A DNA stretch of 20,422 nt. Source: CANQDT01 sp051878935. GTDB taxonomy: Bacteria > Bacillota > Clostridia > Lachnospirales > Lachnospiraceae. Positions 1-7,169 of this stretch are shown here, in pieces. The stretch covers positions 1-20,422 of the forward strand of contig JBJELB010000007.1 of assembly GCA_051878935.1 (NCBI GenBank), in the 5' to 3' direction. Both the position numbers and the translations under genes were made by a program. The notes under the pieces are model-generated. The model saw only the letters and a program-made list of their open reading frames with translations. It was not told the origin of the DNA and searched no databases. Each line of letters starts with the position of its first letter. The first letter of the stretch is position 1.

Positions 1-29
1 GGGCTGCCGTGAGGCGGCTCTTAATTTTT
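1..29 (+). terminator. Rho-independent terminator of an upstream gene outside the window
   Basis: Bases 1-8 pair with 13-20 (eight pairs, two of them G-T) around a GTGA loop, and a T-rich run follows at 21-29. This fits the 3' end of a plus-strand gene lying left of the window. The GC-rich stem could also serve the end of aroE coming from the right. The stretch 30-71 holds a GGAGG at 30-34 but no reading frame follows it. Confidence 0.6.
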
Positions 30-71
30 GGAGGTACTCGCTATTCTGCGTTTACCCTTATAGTATTGATA

Positions 72-932
72 TTAGGCGAAACATTCTCTCTTTACAAGTT
101 CTATCGGCATATCTTCACCTGTCCAGATACGAAATGCCTCAGCTCCCTGATAAAGTAACATGTAATGCCCATTATATGTCCGGCATCCGGCTTCTCGTGC
201 CATACGCAGGAGCTTTGTCTCACTTGGATTATAGATGACATCTGATACGATCAGGTCCTGATGGAACATAGATGCATCATGGATGATGGAACGGTCAATG
301 TTTGGCGCCATGCCGACGGAAGTGCCATTAATTAAAAAGGCACTGTTGGCGATGGAGTCTTGTAAGACAGATTCGTCATCGAAGGTATCTAATGTTACGC
401 AGCAGTTTGTTTGTTCATTCAACCGGGCTGTTATCTGTTCCATACGCGGATAGAACTGATCCGGAATACTGAATATATGTAGATTGGAAACGCCATCGAG
501 TGCTGCCTGGACAGCGATAGCCGTTGCTGCGCCGCCGGCACCCAGTAAAGTTACGTTCTGATTCGTCATGTCATATCCTGCATCCCTGGTAGCACGCATA
601 AAACCGATACCGTCCGTATTGTGTCCGATGAAACGACCGTTGTCATTTACCACTGTATTTACTGCTCCGATGAGCTTTGCTGCCGGAGATAATTCGTCTG
701 CGAGTTCTGCCATGATATTCTTACAAGGCATTGTGCAGTTGAAACCATGAATACCGATGTTTCGCAGCCCTTCTAATGCAACAGGCATCTCTTCTACACC
801 TACGTCGAAGCACAGATACACATAATCCAGATCCAATTTCTGAAAAGCCAGATTATGCATGGCGGGTGAAATGCTATGAGAAACCGGACGTCCTAACAGA
901 CCGGTCAGTTTGGTTTTACCAGTGATGTTCAT
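72..932 (-). CDS. aroE: Shikimate dehydrogenase (NADP+)
   Basis: AroE reduces 3-dehydroshikimate to shikimate with NADPH in the cytoplasm, a step of chorismate synthesis. The 286-residue protein has the family architecture: the shikimate-binding SHSISPAMHN at residues 18-27, the catalytic Lys at 71 in NCTMPCKN, GAVNT at 89-93 and the partner Asp at 107 in GHNTDG. A Rossmann dinucleotide-binding loop GAGGAA follows at 131-136, and a C-terminal Gln motif near YQGAEAF closes the active site. The start at 932 is preceded by GGAGGA eight bases upstream. The gene is divergent from the aroD-aroK fusion, which supplies the enzymes acting before and after it in the pathway, so the two transcription units complement each other. 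Length is normal for the family. Identification is firm; the YdiB/quinate-type alternative is less likely given the neighbours. Confidence 0.96.
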   Translation of the reverse strand: MNITGKTKLTGLLGRPVSHSISPAMHNLAFQKLDLDYVYLCFDVGVEEMPVALEGLRNIGIHGFNCTMPCKNIMAELADELSPAAKLIGAVNTVVNDNGRFIGHNTDGIGFMRATRDAGYDMTNQNVTLLGAGGAATAIAVQAALDGVSNLHIFSIPDQFYPRMEQITARLNEQTNCCVTLDTFDDESVLQDSIANSAFLINGTSVGMAPNIDRSIIHDASMFHQDLIVSDVIYNPSETKLLRMAREAGCRTYNGHYMLLYQGAEAFRIWTGEDMPIELVKRECFA

Positions 933-937
933 TTTTA

Positions 938-966
938 TTGTCCTCCAATATAAATTGTGATATAGT
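938..966 (+). promoter_or_regulatory. Candidate sigma-A promoter for aroD-aroK
   Basis: TTGTCC at 938-943 and TATAGT at 961-966 are separated by 17 bases. The -10 matches consensus at five of six positions and the -35 at four of six. The start would be near 973, upstream of the fusion gene. The -35 overlaps the aroE ribosome-binding site. This is a moderate match only. Confidence 0.4.
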
Positions 967-970
967 ATTT

Positions 971-999
971 ATCATAAAAAAAGAACGTCATAATGTCAA
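971..999 (-). promoter_or_regulatory. Sigma-A promoter for aroE
   Basis: On the minus strand, TTGACA (999-994, perfect consensus) and TATGAT (976-971) are 17 bases apart. Transcription would start near 964, about 30 bases before the aroE start codon. The site overlaps the candidate plus-strand promoter at 938-966. Confidence 0.7.
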
Positions 1000-1031
1000 G
1001 GAACAAAGACGTGAAGAATATGGAGTATATG

Positions 1032-2354
1032 ATGCAGGATAAAAAACGATTAACGGTGAGACATCTGGTGATTGGCTCCGAAAAGCCGAAAATCTGTGTT
1101 CCAATCGTAGGAAAAACGGAAGTAGAGATTTGTACACAAGTGAAGCAGGTGTTAGCTGAGAAACCTGATCTACTGGAATGGCGGATTGATTTCTTTGAGC
1201 AGGTACACGATAGAGAGACTCTTTTAAAAGTAGCGGGGATGATACGTGAACTGGTTTCTGACATGCCTTTGCTCGTTACCTTCCGAACGGAGGCGGAAGG
1301 CGGAGAGCAGTCCGTAAGCTGGGAAGAATATATAGATTTATATACAGCACTTGCGATGAGCGGTGTTTGTGATATGCTGGATGTGGAGCTGTTTGCCGCG
1401 AAGCGCATGGGTGTAGACAATGCCGATGAAGCAACCGGAGAGCTTATCGCGTCTTTGCACGCAAATGGCTGTGCAGTGATTATGTCGAGTCATGATTTTG
1501 AACAAACGCCATCAAAAGAAGAATTGATTATGCGCATGTGTCATATGCAGTCCTTAGGTGCCGATATTGCGAAAGTGGCAATGATGCCACAGTCGCAATC
1601 CGATGTCGATGTCCTGATGGCAGCAACGAAAGAGATGTATGATCATTATGCAGTGATTCCAATCGTTACGATGTCGATGGGTGAGTTGGGTGCTATCAGC
1701 CGCTTAAATGGAGAATTGACAGGTTCTGCAATCACATTCGGATGTTGTGGTGCAGCATCTGCTCCCGGTCAGATTGAAGTGCCAAAGCTTCGTAAAGGGC
1801 TGGGGATGATTCATACGCTGGAGATGCAGAAACGGAAAGAAGGAAAAATTTTTCTGATCGGCTTTATGGGAAGCGGAAAGAGTTCTGTTTCTGCGTATCT
1901 GCAGAAACAGTATGGATTGGAAGAGGTCGATACCGATGCCTTTATTGTAGAAAAAGAAGGTCGGTCGATAACTGATATTTTTGAGCAGAATGGGGAAGAT
2001 TATTTTAGACAGCTGGAAACACAGGTTCTGCAGGAACTGGCAGCACGAAAAGGAATCCTGGTATCTTGTGGAGGCGGAATGGCAGTAAAGCCTGAGAATG
2101 TTGCCCTGATGAAGCAACAGGGAATCGTTGTTCTGTTAACAGCCAAACCGGAGACAATATTAGAACGGGTAAAGGATGATGATTCACGTCCGATTTTACG
2201 CGGAAACAAGAATACAGCATTTATCGAGCAGTTAATCAATAAACGTAAGAATTCGTATTATACAGCAGCGGATATCGTTGTGCCAACAGATGCATTATCT
2301 GTGTCGGAGGTAGGAGACCGGATTATGAACGAGGTGAGAGGGATTATACTATGA
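1032..2354 (+). CDS. aroD-aroK: Fused type I 3-dehydroquinate dehydratase and shikimate kinase
   Basis: One 440-residue chain carries two shikimate-pathway enzymes. Residues about 1-265 are a type I (Schiff-base) dehydroquinase: KICVPIVGKT near the start, LEWRIDFF, the catalytic His154 in SSHDF and the Schiff-base Lys181 in IAKVAMMP. Residues about 274-440 are shikimate kinase: FLIGFMGSGKSS with the P-loop Lys at 283, then VDTDAFI, the shikimate-binding FRQLE and SCGGGMA, and the lid RPILRGN. The two domains are joined by a short basic linker. AroE, encoded divergently, does the step between them. The frame stays open upstream to ATGs at 993, 1020 and 1029, but 1032 is preferred because GGAG lies six bases before it and homologues start at this point. 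Both active sites look complete. The stop overlaps the ktrB start by four bases. Confidence 0.93.
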   Translation: MQDKKRLTVRHLVIGSEKPKICVPIVGKTEVEICTQVKQVLAEKPDLLEWRIDFFEQVHDRETLLKVAGMIRELVSDMPLLVTFRTEAEGGEQSVSWEEYIDLYTALAMSGVCDMLDVELFAAKRMGVDNADEATGELIASLHANGCAVIMSSHDFEQTPSKEELIMRMCHMQSLGADIAKVAMMPQSQSDVDVLMAATKEMYDHYAVIPIVTMSMGELGAISRLNGELTGSAITFGCCGAASAPGQIEVPKLRKGLGMIHTLEMQKRKEGKIFLIGFMGSGKSSVSAYLQKQYGLEEVDTDAFIVEKEGRSITDIFEQNGEDYFRQLETQVLQELAARKGILVSCGGGMAVKPENVALMKQQGIVVLLTAKPETILERVKDDDSRPILRGNKNTAFIEQLINKRKNSYYTAADIVVPTDALSVSEVGDRIMNEVRGIIL

Positions 2355-3679
2355 ATACGCTACATAAAAGACATGTTTCTTCATTTCATATCATTTTATT
2401 TGGCTTTGCCGGAACGATTTTATTGGGTACCTTACTGCTTATGCTTCCATTCGCGTCGGTGGAGAGAACAGTAACGTCGTTTTCTGATGCACTGTTTACT
2501 GCGACTTCGGCAGTATGTGTAACAGGTTTGGTAGTTCAGGATACGGCGACTCACTGGTCTGTGTTTGGGCAGTCTGTTATCATGATTCTGATTCAGATTG
2601 GGGGTCTGGGAATTGTTACAGTAGCAGTTGCAACAGCAATCATTTCAGGCAGAAAAATAGGTCTTATGCAGAGAAGTACGATGCAGGAGTCTATCTCTGC
2701 ACCTAAGGTTGGAGGAATCGTCCGGCTGACCGGATTTATTCTGAAAGCGACCTTTATTATGGAAATCGCAGGGGCTGTGTGTCTGCTCCCTGTTTTTTTA
2801 AGAGACTTTGGCCTTAGAGGAATATGGATGTCAGTATTTCACTCTGTATCTGCTTTTTGCAATGCAGGCTTTGATTTGATGGGGAAAAATGAGGCATTTT
2901 CTTCTCTGACCTCTTATTCGTCAGAGATGCTGATTAATGTCGTAATCATGATTCTGATTATTATCGGCGGTATGGGATTCCTGGTCTGGGACGATATCAA
3001 GACAAATAAATTTCATTGGAAGAAATACCGCATGCAGACAAAGGTTGTATTAACAACAACAGCGGTTCTGATTGTAGTGCCGTCAGTATTTTTTTATTTT
3101 TGTGAGTTTGACCATTTCTCCGGCAAGGAGAGGATACTCAGTGCATTGTTCCAGGCAGTGACACCAAGAACGGCGGGTTTTAATACCGCCGATTTGACCC
3201 GGATGAGCAGTACAGGACGGATGCTTACGATCATACTTATGCTGATTGGTGGTTCTCCGGGTTCGACAGCCGGTGGTATGAAAACGACGACGATTGCAGT
3301 ACTTGTTTTTTCGGCAATCTCTGTATTTCTCAGAAAGGACAATGTGGAATGCTTTGACCGGCGTATTGCTGATTCTGCAATCAAGAATGCGGCAGCAATT
3401 CTGTTAATGTATCTGATTTTGTTTCTTTTCGGAGGTATGATCATTAGTGAAGTTGAGGGGCTGCCACTTGGCTCGTGTCTGTTTGAAACAGCGTCAGCTA
3501 TAGGGACTGTCGGACTTACGCTTGGAATTACACCGATGCTAGGCGGCATATCGAGGATGATTCTGATTGCCCTGATGTTTTTTGGACGAGTGGGTGGACT
3601 TACGATTATTTTTGCGGCAGTTTCGGCATCTCGGCAAAATATTGCCAAAAAACCACAGGAAAAAATCACAGTTGGCTAG
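2351..3679 (+). CDS. ktrB: KtrB/TrkH-family potassium uptake membrane subunit
   Basis: This 442-residue membrane protein is the ion-conducting subunit of a Ktr/Trk potassium uptake system. It has the four M1-P-M2 repeats of the superfamily, each with its selectivity-filter glycine: TSAVCVTGL at 52-60, then SAFCNAGFD, TPRTAGFNT and SAIGTVGLT. SPGSTAGGMKTT marks the intramembrane gating loop after the third repeat. The length matches KtrB (about 445) better than the longer enteric TrkH, but the two are close relatives. The ATG overlaps the aroK stop as ATGA, which suggests translational coupling, and ktrA follows after 11 bases. In the family, opening is controlled by the cytoplasmic nucleotide-binding partner. 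The subunit assignment is firm; the Ktr-versus-Trk label is an inference from length. Confidence 0.92.
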   Translation: MNTLHKRHVSSFHIILFGFAGTILLGTLLLMLPFASVERTVTSFSDALFTATSAVCVTGLVVQDTATHWSVFGQSVIMILIQIGGLGIVTVAVATAIISGRKIGLMQRSTMQESISAPKVGGIVRLTGFILKATFIMEIAGAVCLLPVFLRDFGLRGIWMSVFHSVSAFCNAGFDLMGKNEAFSSLTSYSSEMLINVVIMILIIIGGMGFLVWDDIKTNKFHWKKYRMQTKVVLTTTAVLIVVPSVFFYFCEFDHFSGKERILSALFQAVTPRTAGFNTADLTRMSSTGRMLTIILMLIGGSPGSTAGGMKTTTIAVLVFSAISVFLRKDNVECFDRRIADSAIKNAAAILLMYLILFLFGGMIISEVEGLPLGSCLFETASAIGTVGLTLGITPMLGGISRMILIALMFFGRVGGLTIIFAAVSASRQNIAKKPQEKITVG

Positions 3680-3690
3680 GAGGATGGAGT

Positions 3691-4338
3691 ATGAAGTCAG
3701 TATTACTGATAGGATTAGGCAGATTTGGAAGACATATTGCTTTTAAGTTGGGAGAATTGAACCATCAGGTAATGGCAATTGATAAACAGGAAGAACGTGT
3801 AGATGCGATACTGCCTTTTGTTACGAATGCACAGATAGGTGACAGCACAAGCGAGGAATTTCTGGAAGCTTTGGGCGTACGAAATTATGATGTTTGTATT
3901 GTTACGATTGGCGGGAATTTTCAAAGTTCACTTGAAACCACTTCCCTGCTGAAGGAACTCGGAGCAAAACTGGTGATCTCAAGAGCAGAACGGGATGTAC
4001 AGGCAAAGTTCCTGCTTCGTAACGGTGCAGATGAGGTGGTATATCCGGAGAAACAGATGGCTTCCTGGACAGCCATACGTTATACCGCCGATCATATTCT
4101 GGATTATATTGAGTTGGATGATGAATATTCTATCTTTGAAGTTACGGTGCCGGATAACTGGGTTGGTAAAACAATCGGTCAGGTAGATATTCGTAAAAAG
4201 TACAAAATAAATATTATGGCACTGAAAATGAATGGCAAAATGAATCTTACGATTCATTCTGATACTATTCTGGGAAAAGACGAAACGATGTTAGTTCTCG
4301 GAAGTCACAAAGATATTCAACGATGCTTCCGCATCTGA
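3691..4338 (+). CDS. ktrA: KtrA/TrkA-family regulatory subunit of potassium uptake
   Basis: The 215-residue cytoplasmic protein is the gating ring partner of the membrane subunit encoded just before it. An N-terminal RCK/TrkA-N Rossmann domain begins with the nucleotide-binding loop GLGRFG at 8-13 and has the acidic end of the second strand in VMAIDKQ. The C-terminal part, from about residue 135 (SIFEVTVPDNWVGKT), is a TrkA-C (RCK_C) domain. A single RCK pair and this length are typical of KtrA rather than the duplicated enteric TrkA. In Firmicutes the N domain binds ATP/ADP and the C domain often binds cyclic di-AMP, which closes the channel; that is family knowledge and is not visible here. 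A strong AGGAGG lies ahead of the start. No terminator is evident before efp. Confidence 0.92.
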   Translation: MKSVLLIGLGRFGRHIAFKLGELNHQVMAIDKQEERVDAILPFVTNAQIGDSTSEEFLEALGVRNYDVCIVTIGGNFQSSLETTSLLKELGAKLVISRAERDVQAKFLLRNGADEVVYPEKQMASWTAIRYTADHILDYIELDDEYSIFEVTVPDNWVGKTIGQVDIRKKYKINIMALKMNGKMNLTIHSDTILGKDETMLVLGSHKDIQRCFRI

Positions 4339-4352
4339 CGAAGAAATTACTA

Positions 4353-4381
4353 TTGTAAAATTGTCGATTTTAAGATACAAT
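4353..4381 (+). promoter_or_regulatory. Sigma-A promoter for efp
   Basis: TTGTAA at 4353-4358 and TACAAT at 4376-4381 are spaced by exactly 17 bases, just downstream of the ktrA stop. The predicted start near 4388 gives a leader of about 26 bases containing AGGAGG at 4399-4404. It would let efp be expressed apart from the K+ genes. Confidence 0.6.
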
Positions 4382-4413
4382 AGATGAGAGTTTATTTTAG
4401 GAGGAATTTTTTC

Positions 4414-4968
4414 ATGATAGCAGCAGGCGATTTTAGAAATGGCGTTACGATTGAGTTCGAAGGTAACGTATATCAGATTATTGAATTTCAGCATGTAAAA
4501 CCTGGTAAAGGTGCAGCATTTGTTCGTACAAAATTAAAAAACGTGAAGAGTGGTGGCGTTGTTGAGAAGACTTTCCGTCCAACAGAAAAATGTCCAAAAG
4601 CTCATGTTGAGCGTACAAACATGCAGTATTTATATGCAGACGACTTCTATAATTTCATGAATATGGAAACGTTTGATCAGATTGCATTGGGCTCTGATAT
4701 CGTAGGAGATGCCTTGAAATTTGTGAAAGAGAACGAAGTTTGTACCGTTGTTTCCCATAATGGAGATGTATTTGCAGTAGAACCACCATTGTTCGTAGAA
4801 TTGTTAATTACAGAATGCGAGCCTGGCGTAAAAGGTGATACAGCGACAGGTGCAACAAAACCGTGTACGGTAGAAACAGGCGCAACGGTATATGTTCCAT
4901 TGTTCGTAAATGAAGGCGATACCATCAAGATTGATACTCGTACAGGAGAGTATTTATCCAGAGTATAG
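4414..4968 (+). CDS. efp: Translation elongation factor P
   Basis: EF-P binds between the P and E sites of the ribosome and relieves stalling at consecutive prolines. The 184-residue product has the usual length and three-domain layout: an N-terminal KOW-like domain, a middle OB domain and a C-terminal OB domain ending in TRTGEYLSRV. The loop that reaches the peptidyl-transferase centre is KPGKGAAF with Lys at residue 32, the residue that carries 5-aminopentanol in Bacillus subtilis EF-P. No epmA/epmB-type modification genes are in the window. An in-frame ATG at 4384 would add ten residues, but it lies upstream of the AGGAGG (4399-4404) that clearly serves the 4414 start. The gene sits between its own promoter and a terminator, so it appears monocistronic. 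Its position beside spoIIIA is conserved in Firmicutes. Confidence 0.97.
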   Translation: MIAAGDFRNGVTIEFEGNVYQIIEFQHVKPGKGAAFVRTKLKNVKSGGVVEKTFRPTEKCPKAHVERTNMQYLYADDFYNFMNMETFDQIALGSDIVGDALKFVKENEVCTVVSHNGDVFAVEPPLFVELLITECEPGVKGDTATGATKPCTVETGATVYVPLFVNEGDTIKIDTRTGEYLSRV

Positions 4969-4987
4969 TTGTTATGATGTTAAGAAA

Positions 4988-5027
4988 GACCGGTTATGTA
5001 GACATACTTACATAGCTGGTCTTTTTT
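4988..5027 (+). terminator. Rho-independent terminator after efp
   Basis: A stem of about 13 positions (4988-5000 with 5009-5021, with internal mismatch or wobble near its middle) and an eight-base loop is followed by six Ts at 5022-5027. It separates efp from the sporulation operon. Confidence 0.85.
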
Positions 5028-5051
5028 ATATTTTATACCACGTCAAAAGTA

Positions 5052-5080
5052 TCATATCTCTTCTTCTTTTTGCATATATT
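5052..5080 (+). promoter_or_regulatory. Sigma-E promoter of the spoIIIA operon
   Basis: TCATATC at 5052-5058 resembles the sigma-E -35, and CATATATT at 5073-5080 fits the sigma-E -10 pattern CATAYANT. The spacer is 14 bases, the usual sigma-E distance. The predicted start is near 5087, about 20 bases before spoIIIAA with an AAAAGGAGA ribosome-binding site between. The spoIIIA operon is a known sigma-E (mother cell) target in Bacillus and Clostridium. Confidence 0.75.
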
Positions 5081-5107
5081 AATAGAAACGTGAAAAGGAG
5101 ACCCATC

Positions 5108-6082
5108 ATGAAACAGGATATTTTTCGAATTTTTTCCATGAATCTGCGAAAACGACTGCAGCAGCTCTCACTGGACATGGATCAATTACAGGAATTACGT
5201 TTAAGAGTGAATGAACCTTGTATTCTAATTTACAGGAATACAGAATACATATTAGATAGAAGCGGTGTGTTGTGCAAGGATGCGGACAATCCTTATATTA
5301 TCACGACGGCAGATTTAGAGGAGACCATTGGTTATATCAGTAATTATTCTTTGTATGCATACGAAGATGAGATACGCCAGGGATTTCTGACGATACGCGG
5401 CGGACATCGCGTTGGTCTGGCCGGTAAAGTTATTGTAGAAAACGGACGTATTAAAAATGTGCAGTACATCACTTTTATGAATGTAAGAATCTCACACGAA
5501 GTCAAGAATTGTGCTGAGATGATCGTTCCTTATATTAGTGACGGGGATGATGTTTATCATACACTTCTGATATCACCGCCGAGATGTGGAAAAACAACGG
5601 TTTTACGCGATTTAATTCGGTTGCTGTCCAATGGAGTGAATGGTAAAAGAGGCATGAATGTCGGAGTTGTTGATGAACGAAGTGAGCTGGCTGCCTGCTA
5701 TCATGGAATCCCGCAAAATGATATGGGAATGAGAACCGATATCCTGGATTGCTGTCCGAAGGATCAGGGAATGATGATGCTGGTTCGTTCCATGTCCCCG
5801 CAGGTGATTGCCGTAGATGAGATAGGAAGCCGGGAGGATGTCATGGCGATGGAATATGTGATGAATTGCGGCTGCCGGCTGCTGGCAACGGTTCACGGCA
5901 GTTCGGTTGATGAAGTCAAACAAAAGCCGGTTCTTAGGAAATTGATAGAAGAGAAGATTTTTCAACGTTATGTGATTTTGGATAATCAGCAGCATGTAGG
6001 AAATGTAGCGCAGATTTTTGATGCACAGGGGAATCTATTATATGGCCGAGATGGTTGGAATCATTTTAGTGTTATTGGCTAG
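5108..6082 (+). CDS. spoIIIAA: Stage III sporulation protein AA, mother-cell ATPase
   Basis: SpoIIIAA is the cytoplasmic ATPase of the SpoIIIA-SpoIIQ complex, which links mother cell and forespore after engulfment. It resembles the secretion ATPases of type II and type IV systems. The 324-residue protein has an N-terminal domain, then a RecA-like domain with the P-loop SPPRCGKTT at 156-164 and Walker B VIAVDEIG with the acidic pair at 237-238. A sensor-like TVHGS follows. The P-loop begins with Ser instead of Gly, a variation I recall as common in clostridial SpoIIIAA. The start at 5108 is supported by AAAAGGAGA just upstream; the frame is open further upstream but that part runs back through the terminator into efp. 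It is the first gene of the operon and its end overlaps spoIIIAB. Confidence 0.95.
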   Translation: MKQDIFRIFSMNLRKRLQQLSLDMDQLQELRLRVNEPCILIYRNTEYILDRSGVLCKDADNPYIITTADLEETIGYISNYSLYAYEDEIRQGFLTIRGGHRVGLAGKVIVENGRIKNVQYITFMNVRISHEVKNCAEMIVPYISDGDDVYHTLLISPPRCGKTTVLRDLIRLLSNGVNGKRGMNVGVVDERSELAACYHGIPQNDMGMRTDILDCCPKDQGMMMLVRSMSPQVIAVDEIGSREDVMAMEYVMNCGCRLLATVHGSSVDEVKQKPVLRKLIEEKIFQRYVILDNQQHVGNVAQIFDAQGNLLYGRDGWNHFSVIG

Positions 6083-6563
6083 TGCGTTATACGGAAGAAA
6101 TTATGCCATGTTGTTACAGCTTCGCGTGAAAGAGATTGAAGAGTGGATTCGCTTACTTCACTATATGGAAGGACAGTTGTCGTATTCGCTGATGCCATTG
6201 CCTGTTATTTTAGCACATGCAAAAGACTTTTCCTATCATCGTGAAGGAGCGGAGATTGCCGAATTGCTGGCGACGTTGTCCGAAGATATGCCGGAGAGCA
6301 GCTTTTCGAGGATATGGTCCGAGGCTATGCTGCAATTAAAACAACGGAGTCATCTGAAAGAAGAAGATATTGCTACACTGGCTTCTTTAGCAAAAGGACT
6401 GGGTTCCATGGACAAACAGATGAGCCTTTCCAATCTGGCACTGTGTATCAAGCGGATGGAGTGGCAGCTGGAGGAAGCGATCCGTTGTAAAAAAGAAAAG
6501 ACGAAGCTGGGTTATACGGTGTGTATGGCAGTCGGCGCGTTGCTGGTGGTGATATTGATATGA
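6042..6563 (+). CDS. spoIIIAB: Stage III sporulation protein AB
   Basis: SpoIIIAB is a mother-cell membrane protein with a fold related to the PilC/GspF platform proteins, thought to connect the SpoIIIAA ATPase to the rest of the complex. The 173-residue product has a membrane segment at about 4-19, a helical cytoplasmic region (LRVKEIEEWIRLLHYMEGQL and GLGSMDKQ are recognisable family stretches) and a C-terminal membrane segment at about 155-172. The length matches the Bacillus protein (171). The start was placed at ATG 6042 with a weak AGGGG upstream. This overlaps spoIIIAA by 41 bases, and ATG 6051 is possible. It ends in an ATGA overlap with spoIIIAC. Confidence 0.92.
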   Translation: MAEMVGIILVLLASALYGRNYAMLLQLRVKEIEEWIRLLHYMEGQLSYSLMPLPVILAHAKDFSYHREGAEIAELLATLSEDMPESSFSRIWSEAMLQLKQRSHLKEEDIATLASLAKGLGSMDKQMSLSNLALCIKRMEWQLEEAIRCKKEKTKLGYTVCMAVGALLVVILI

Positions 6564-6754
6564 CGGTGAATATTATTTTTAAAATCGCAGCCGTAGGAAT
6601 CCTGGTTTCTATCATAGGACAAGTGCTCAAGCATGCGGGGCGGGAGGAACAGGCGTTTCTGGCAAGTCTGATGGGACTGCTGCTGGTGTTGTCCTGGATG
6701 CTGCCGTATATCTATGAATTGTTTGAAACGATGAAGCAGATGTTTTCATTTTAG
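6560..6754 (+). CDS. spoIIIAC: Stage III sporulation protein AC
   Basis: This is a small integral membrane subunit of the SpoIIIA complex, 64 residues against about 68 in Bacillus. It has two hydrophobic segments, about 4-22 (IIFKIAAVGILVSIIGQVL) and 36-52, separated by a charged loop containing HAGREEQAF, a family hallmark. ATG 6560 shares bases with the spoIIIAB stop, so translational coupling is expected. Its specific role in the complex is not established. Confidence 0.92.
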   Translation: MTVNIIFKIAAVGILVSIIGQVLKHAGREEQAFLASLMGLLLVLSWMLPYIYELFETMKQMFSF

Positions 6755-6773
6755 CGGATAGGTGGTGATAAGA

Positions 6774-7160
6774 GTGGTAAAGCTGGCGGTCATTGCTATC
6801 CTTGCAACCATTCTCTGCATTAAGTTTGCGATGATACAGCGGGAATACAGCCTGTATCTCAGCCTTGCAACCTGCTTGCTGATTCTTTTTTTTATCATGA
6901 ATCAGTTGTCGGAGGTGGTTGCCGGTTTAAAACAGTTTGCAGCAGCTATCTCAGTGGGGAAGGATTACATTACGCTGCTCTTGAAATTAATCGGGATTGC
7001 CTATGTGTGTGAATTTGCGGCAGCGCTTTGTCGTGACAGCGGACAAACAGCGATTGCAGGTCAACTGGAGATGGCGGGGAAATTCAGCATCCTTCTGGTG
7101 AGTATGCCGGTGGTTGCCGAGCTGTTCAACATGATTGGAGAGTTCTTTCATATTGCATAA
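6774..7160 (+). CDS. spoIIIAD: Stage III sporulation protein AD
   Basis: A 128-residue polytopic membrane protein of the SpoIIIA complex, related to SpoIIIAC (the pair resemble each other in family alignments). Hydrophobic segments lie at about 3-20 and 25-41. A third, longer hydrophobic region covers roughly 58-75 (ITLLLKLIGIAYVCEFAAAL) and a last one lies near 98-120. RDSGQTAIAGQLEMAGK is the conserved stretch. GTG 6774 was chosen because GGTGGTG lies a short distance before it and Bacillus homologues begin here. GTG 6762 or 6765 would add three or four residues. Confidence 0.9.
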   Translation: MVKLAVIAILATILCIKFAMIQREYSLYLSLATCLLILFFIMNQLSEVVAGLKQFAAAISVGKDYITLLLKLIGIAYVCEFAAALCRDSGQTAIAGQLEMAGKFSILLVSMPVVAELFNMIGEFFHIA

Positions 7161-7169
7161 GGAGATGGT

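Noticed and set aside
30..71. GGAGG at 30-34, like a ribosome-binding site
   Set aside because: No start codon with an open plus-strand frame follows; it lies just after a terminator and against the end of aroE.
935..1420. Minus-strand frame of 161 codons
   Set aside because: It lies opposite the AroD coding region, has a low-complexity serine-rich translation with no family resemblance and no ribosome-binding site.
3094..3669. Long minus-strand frame of 191 codons opposite ktrB
   Set aside because: It is a shadow of a membrane-protein gene; the plus-strand frame has all K+ channel filter motifs and the antisense translation matches nothing known.
4384..4413. Upstream ATG extending EF-P by ten residues
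   Set aside because: It lies before the AGGAGG that serves ATG 4414, and EF-P proteins start at the later Met.
4910..5107. N-terminal extension of SpoIIIAA reaching back into efp
   Set aside because: It would translate through the efp end, a terminator hairpin and the sigma-E promoter; ATG 5108 has a good ribosome-binding site.
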